DNA from: Thermohahella caldifontis
Lineage (GTDB): Bacteria; Pseudomonadota; Gammaproteobacteria; Pseudomonadales; Oleiphilaceae
Direction: 5' to 3'
Length of the DNA: 64,000 nucleotides
Assembly (NCBI RefSeq): GCF_041153465.1
Contig: NZ_CP154858.1
Coordinates: 3,162,001-3,226,000, forward strand
This document shows, piece after piece, positions 63,100 to 64,000 of the stretch. Within the stretch, counting starts at the first letter, position 1; each line of letters opens with the position of its first letter. The notes under the pieces were generated by a model. That model saw only the letters and a program-made list of their open reading frames with translations, was not told the DNA's origin and ran no database searches. The position numbers were made by a program, and so were the translations under genes.

Positions 63100-63606
63100 T
63101 CAGATTTCGTACTTTGATTTGTCACCGATATCGTAGTCCAGCGGCATGCGCCACTTGGCGACCGCCAGAACCAGGAACAGCGCGGCAGCCAAGATACCTG
63201 CCCCCGTCGACAGCGCGGCGATATCAAAAGTCAATCCGCCCCAGAACAGTGCGACCCAGAGGGGCTGAAGCTGCAGGCCCGGCACCCGGAAGCAGTGATA
63301 TTCCTTGAATCCCAGGCCGCCCAGCGTCACCAGGGCGCCCCCCAGGGCAAACCCGGACCAGCCGGCCAGTGCAACAAGCAGGCCGCCCCAGGTGGCCCAC
63401 TGGAGCACGGTGCGGATGCGTTTGTCGTAGATGTGCAGATTGGCTGCGCACAGTACGGCGGCCAGCCAGACGGGCAGATGCGGATGCTCCGGATGAAAGA
63501 GCAGTACCAGCAGTGCCGGGCCCGAGAGTGTCAGGCCCGTGCGGTAGAGGATGATGCTGAGGGTATCCAGCCCGTCCATCTCGGGCCGGATATGCGGGTC
63601 CGCCAT
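63100..63606 (-). CDS. DUF2301 domain-containing integral membrane protein
   Basis: The 168-aa product starts MADPHIRPEMDGLDTLSIILYRTG. It has about five hydrophobic segments (LLVLLFHPEH, VWLAAVLCAANLHIYDKRIR, WGGLLVALAGWSGFALGG, PLWVALFWGGLTFDIA, ILAAALFLVLAVAKWRM). It matches the DUF2301 layout, including NLHIYDK and GFKEYHCFRV. Function unknown. It lies 14 bp after the ACR3 gene on the same strand, so it may be co-transcribed with the arsenite pump. Confidence 0.8.
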   Translation of the reverse strand: MADPHIRPEMDGLDTLSIILYRTGLTLSGPALLVLLFHPEHPHLPVWLAAVLCAANLHIYDKRIRTVLQWATWGGLLVALAGWSGFALGGALVTLGGLGFKEYHCFRVPGLQLQPLWVALFWGGLTFDIAALSTGAGILAAALFLVLAVAKWRMPLDYDIGDKSKYEI

Positions 63607-63619
63607 GCGGCGCTCCGGT

Positions 63620-64000
63620 TCAGGCTTTGATGCCCTGATTGTACCAGTCGCGTGAACGGTTGACGATGTTGACCACCAGCAGCATGACGGGTACTTCAAT
63701 CAGTACCCCCACCACGGTGGCCAGGGCAGCGCCGGAGTCAAATCCGAACAGGCTGATGGCGGCCGCGACAGCCAGTTCGAAGAAATTGGAGGCCCCGATC
63801 AGAGCTGACGGGCCGGCCACGCTATGTTTTTCGCCCACTGTACGGTTCAGGTAGTACGCCAGCGAACTGTTGAACAGCACCTGAATCAGGATGGGGATGG
63901 CCAGCAGCAGGATGACCAGCGGTTGCTCGATGATGGCCTGTCCCTGGAAGGCAAACAGCAGCACCAGTGTCAGCAGCAGCGCGGCGATGGACAGCGGCCC
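63620..64000 (-). CDS. acr3: Arsenite efflux pump, ACR3 family (C-terminal part; N-terminus beyond window)
   Basis: The last 126 residues are present, and the frame is open to the window edge. Signatures are FNSSLAYYLNRTVGEKHSVAGPSALIGASNFFELAVAAAISLFG and ALATVVGVLIEVPVMLLVVNIVNRSRDWY, diagnostic of ACR3 transporters. ACR3 expels As(OH)3, using proton-motive force or energised by ArsA. It lies about 35 kb from arsRDA, which lacks a pump. Confidence 0.93.
   Translation of the reverse strand, partial: GPLSIAALLLTLVLLFAFQGQAIIEQPLVILLLAIPILIQVLFNSSLAYYLNRTVGEKHSVAGPSALIGASNFFELAVAAAISLFGFDSGAALATVVGVLIEVPVMLLVVNIVNRSRDWYNQGIKA

Overview
The window is chromosomal DNA of a Gram-negative gammaproteobacterium. 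It encodes LPS inner-core heptosyltransferases, WaaL and LpxL-type enzymes, a porin, ubiquinone genes, TatABC and 6S RNA. Several blocks keep enterobacterial or pseudomonad gene order: CYTH phosphatase-glnE, zapA-ssrS-ygfA opposite ygfB-pepP-ubiH-ubiI, and ubiE-ubiJ-ubiB-hisI-hisE-tatABC-rsmE. A wax-ester synthase/DGAT, a PHA-system protein and an ExaC-like aldehyde dehydrogenase point to a marine, Marinobacter- or Alcanivorax-like lineage, but that placement is inference. No tRNA, rRNA, CRISPR array or prophage was seen.

Layout: 0-5 kb holds a DUF4124 fragment, glnA with a sigma-54/NtrC promoter, typA and dtd. 5-11.7 kb holds a porin, a CYTH phosphatase, a DUF547 protein, glnE (reading frame broken) and ilvE. 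11.7-25 kb is the LPS locus: waaF-waaC-waaE on the + strand face a minus-strand operon (lpxL, waaQ, waaG, GT4, GT9, waaL, GT9). An intact 1348-bp insertion sequence with a 16-bp target duplication separates this operon from hldE. 25-29 kb holds ppa, a methyltransferase and arsR-arsD-arsA. 29-34 kb holds an acyl-CoA dehydrogenase, rpiA, ilvA, ygfA, 6S RNA, zapA and a ZapB-like protein. 34-44.5 kb holds ygfB-pepP-ubiH-ubiI and the ubi/his/tat operon. 44.6-51.4 kb holds a PHA-system protein, an FFLEELY-type protein, an alpha/beta hydrolase, WS/DGAT, an unknown lipoprotein and malic enzyme. 51.4-57.3 kb holds an EamA transporter, argO/argP and three consecutive periplasmic binding proteins. 57.3-64 kb holds csp, deaD, an aldehyde dehydrogenase with an AraC regulator, small unknowns, a DUF2301 membrane protein and the end of an ACR3 arsenite pump.

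The most notable points are these. (i) Four + strand genes (glnE, eamA and two binding proteins) are each broken by what looks like one missing G in a G run, and all four need a -1 shift. In glnE the run forms the heptamer GGGGGGC, followed seven bases later by a perfect GC-rich hairpin, so sequencing error, real mutation and recoding must be separated. (ii) arsRDA has no adjacent pump; the ACR3 pump lies about 35 kb away. (iii) The insertion sequence splits the divergent control region of two LPS transcription units. (iv) Small genes too short for routine calling are present, notably a 35-codon ORF at 62.8 kb with a strong ribosome binding site.
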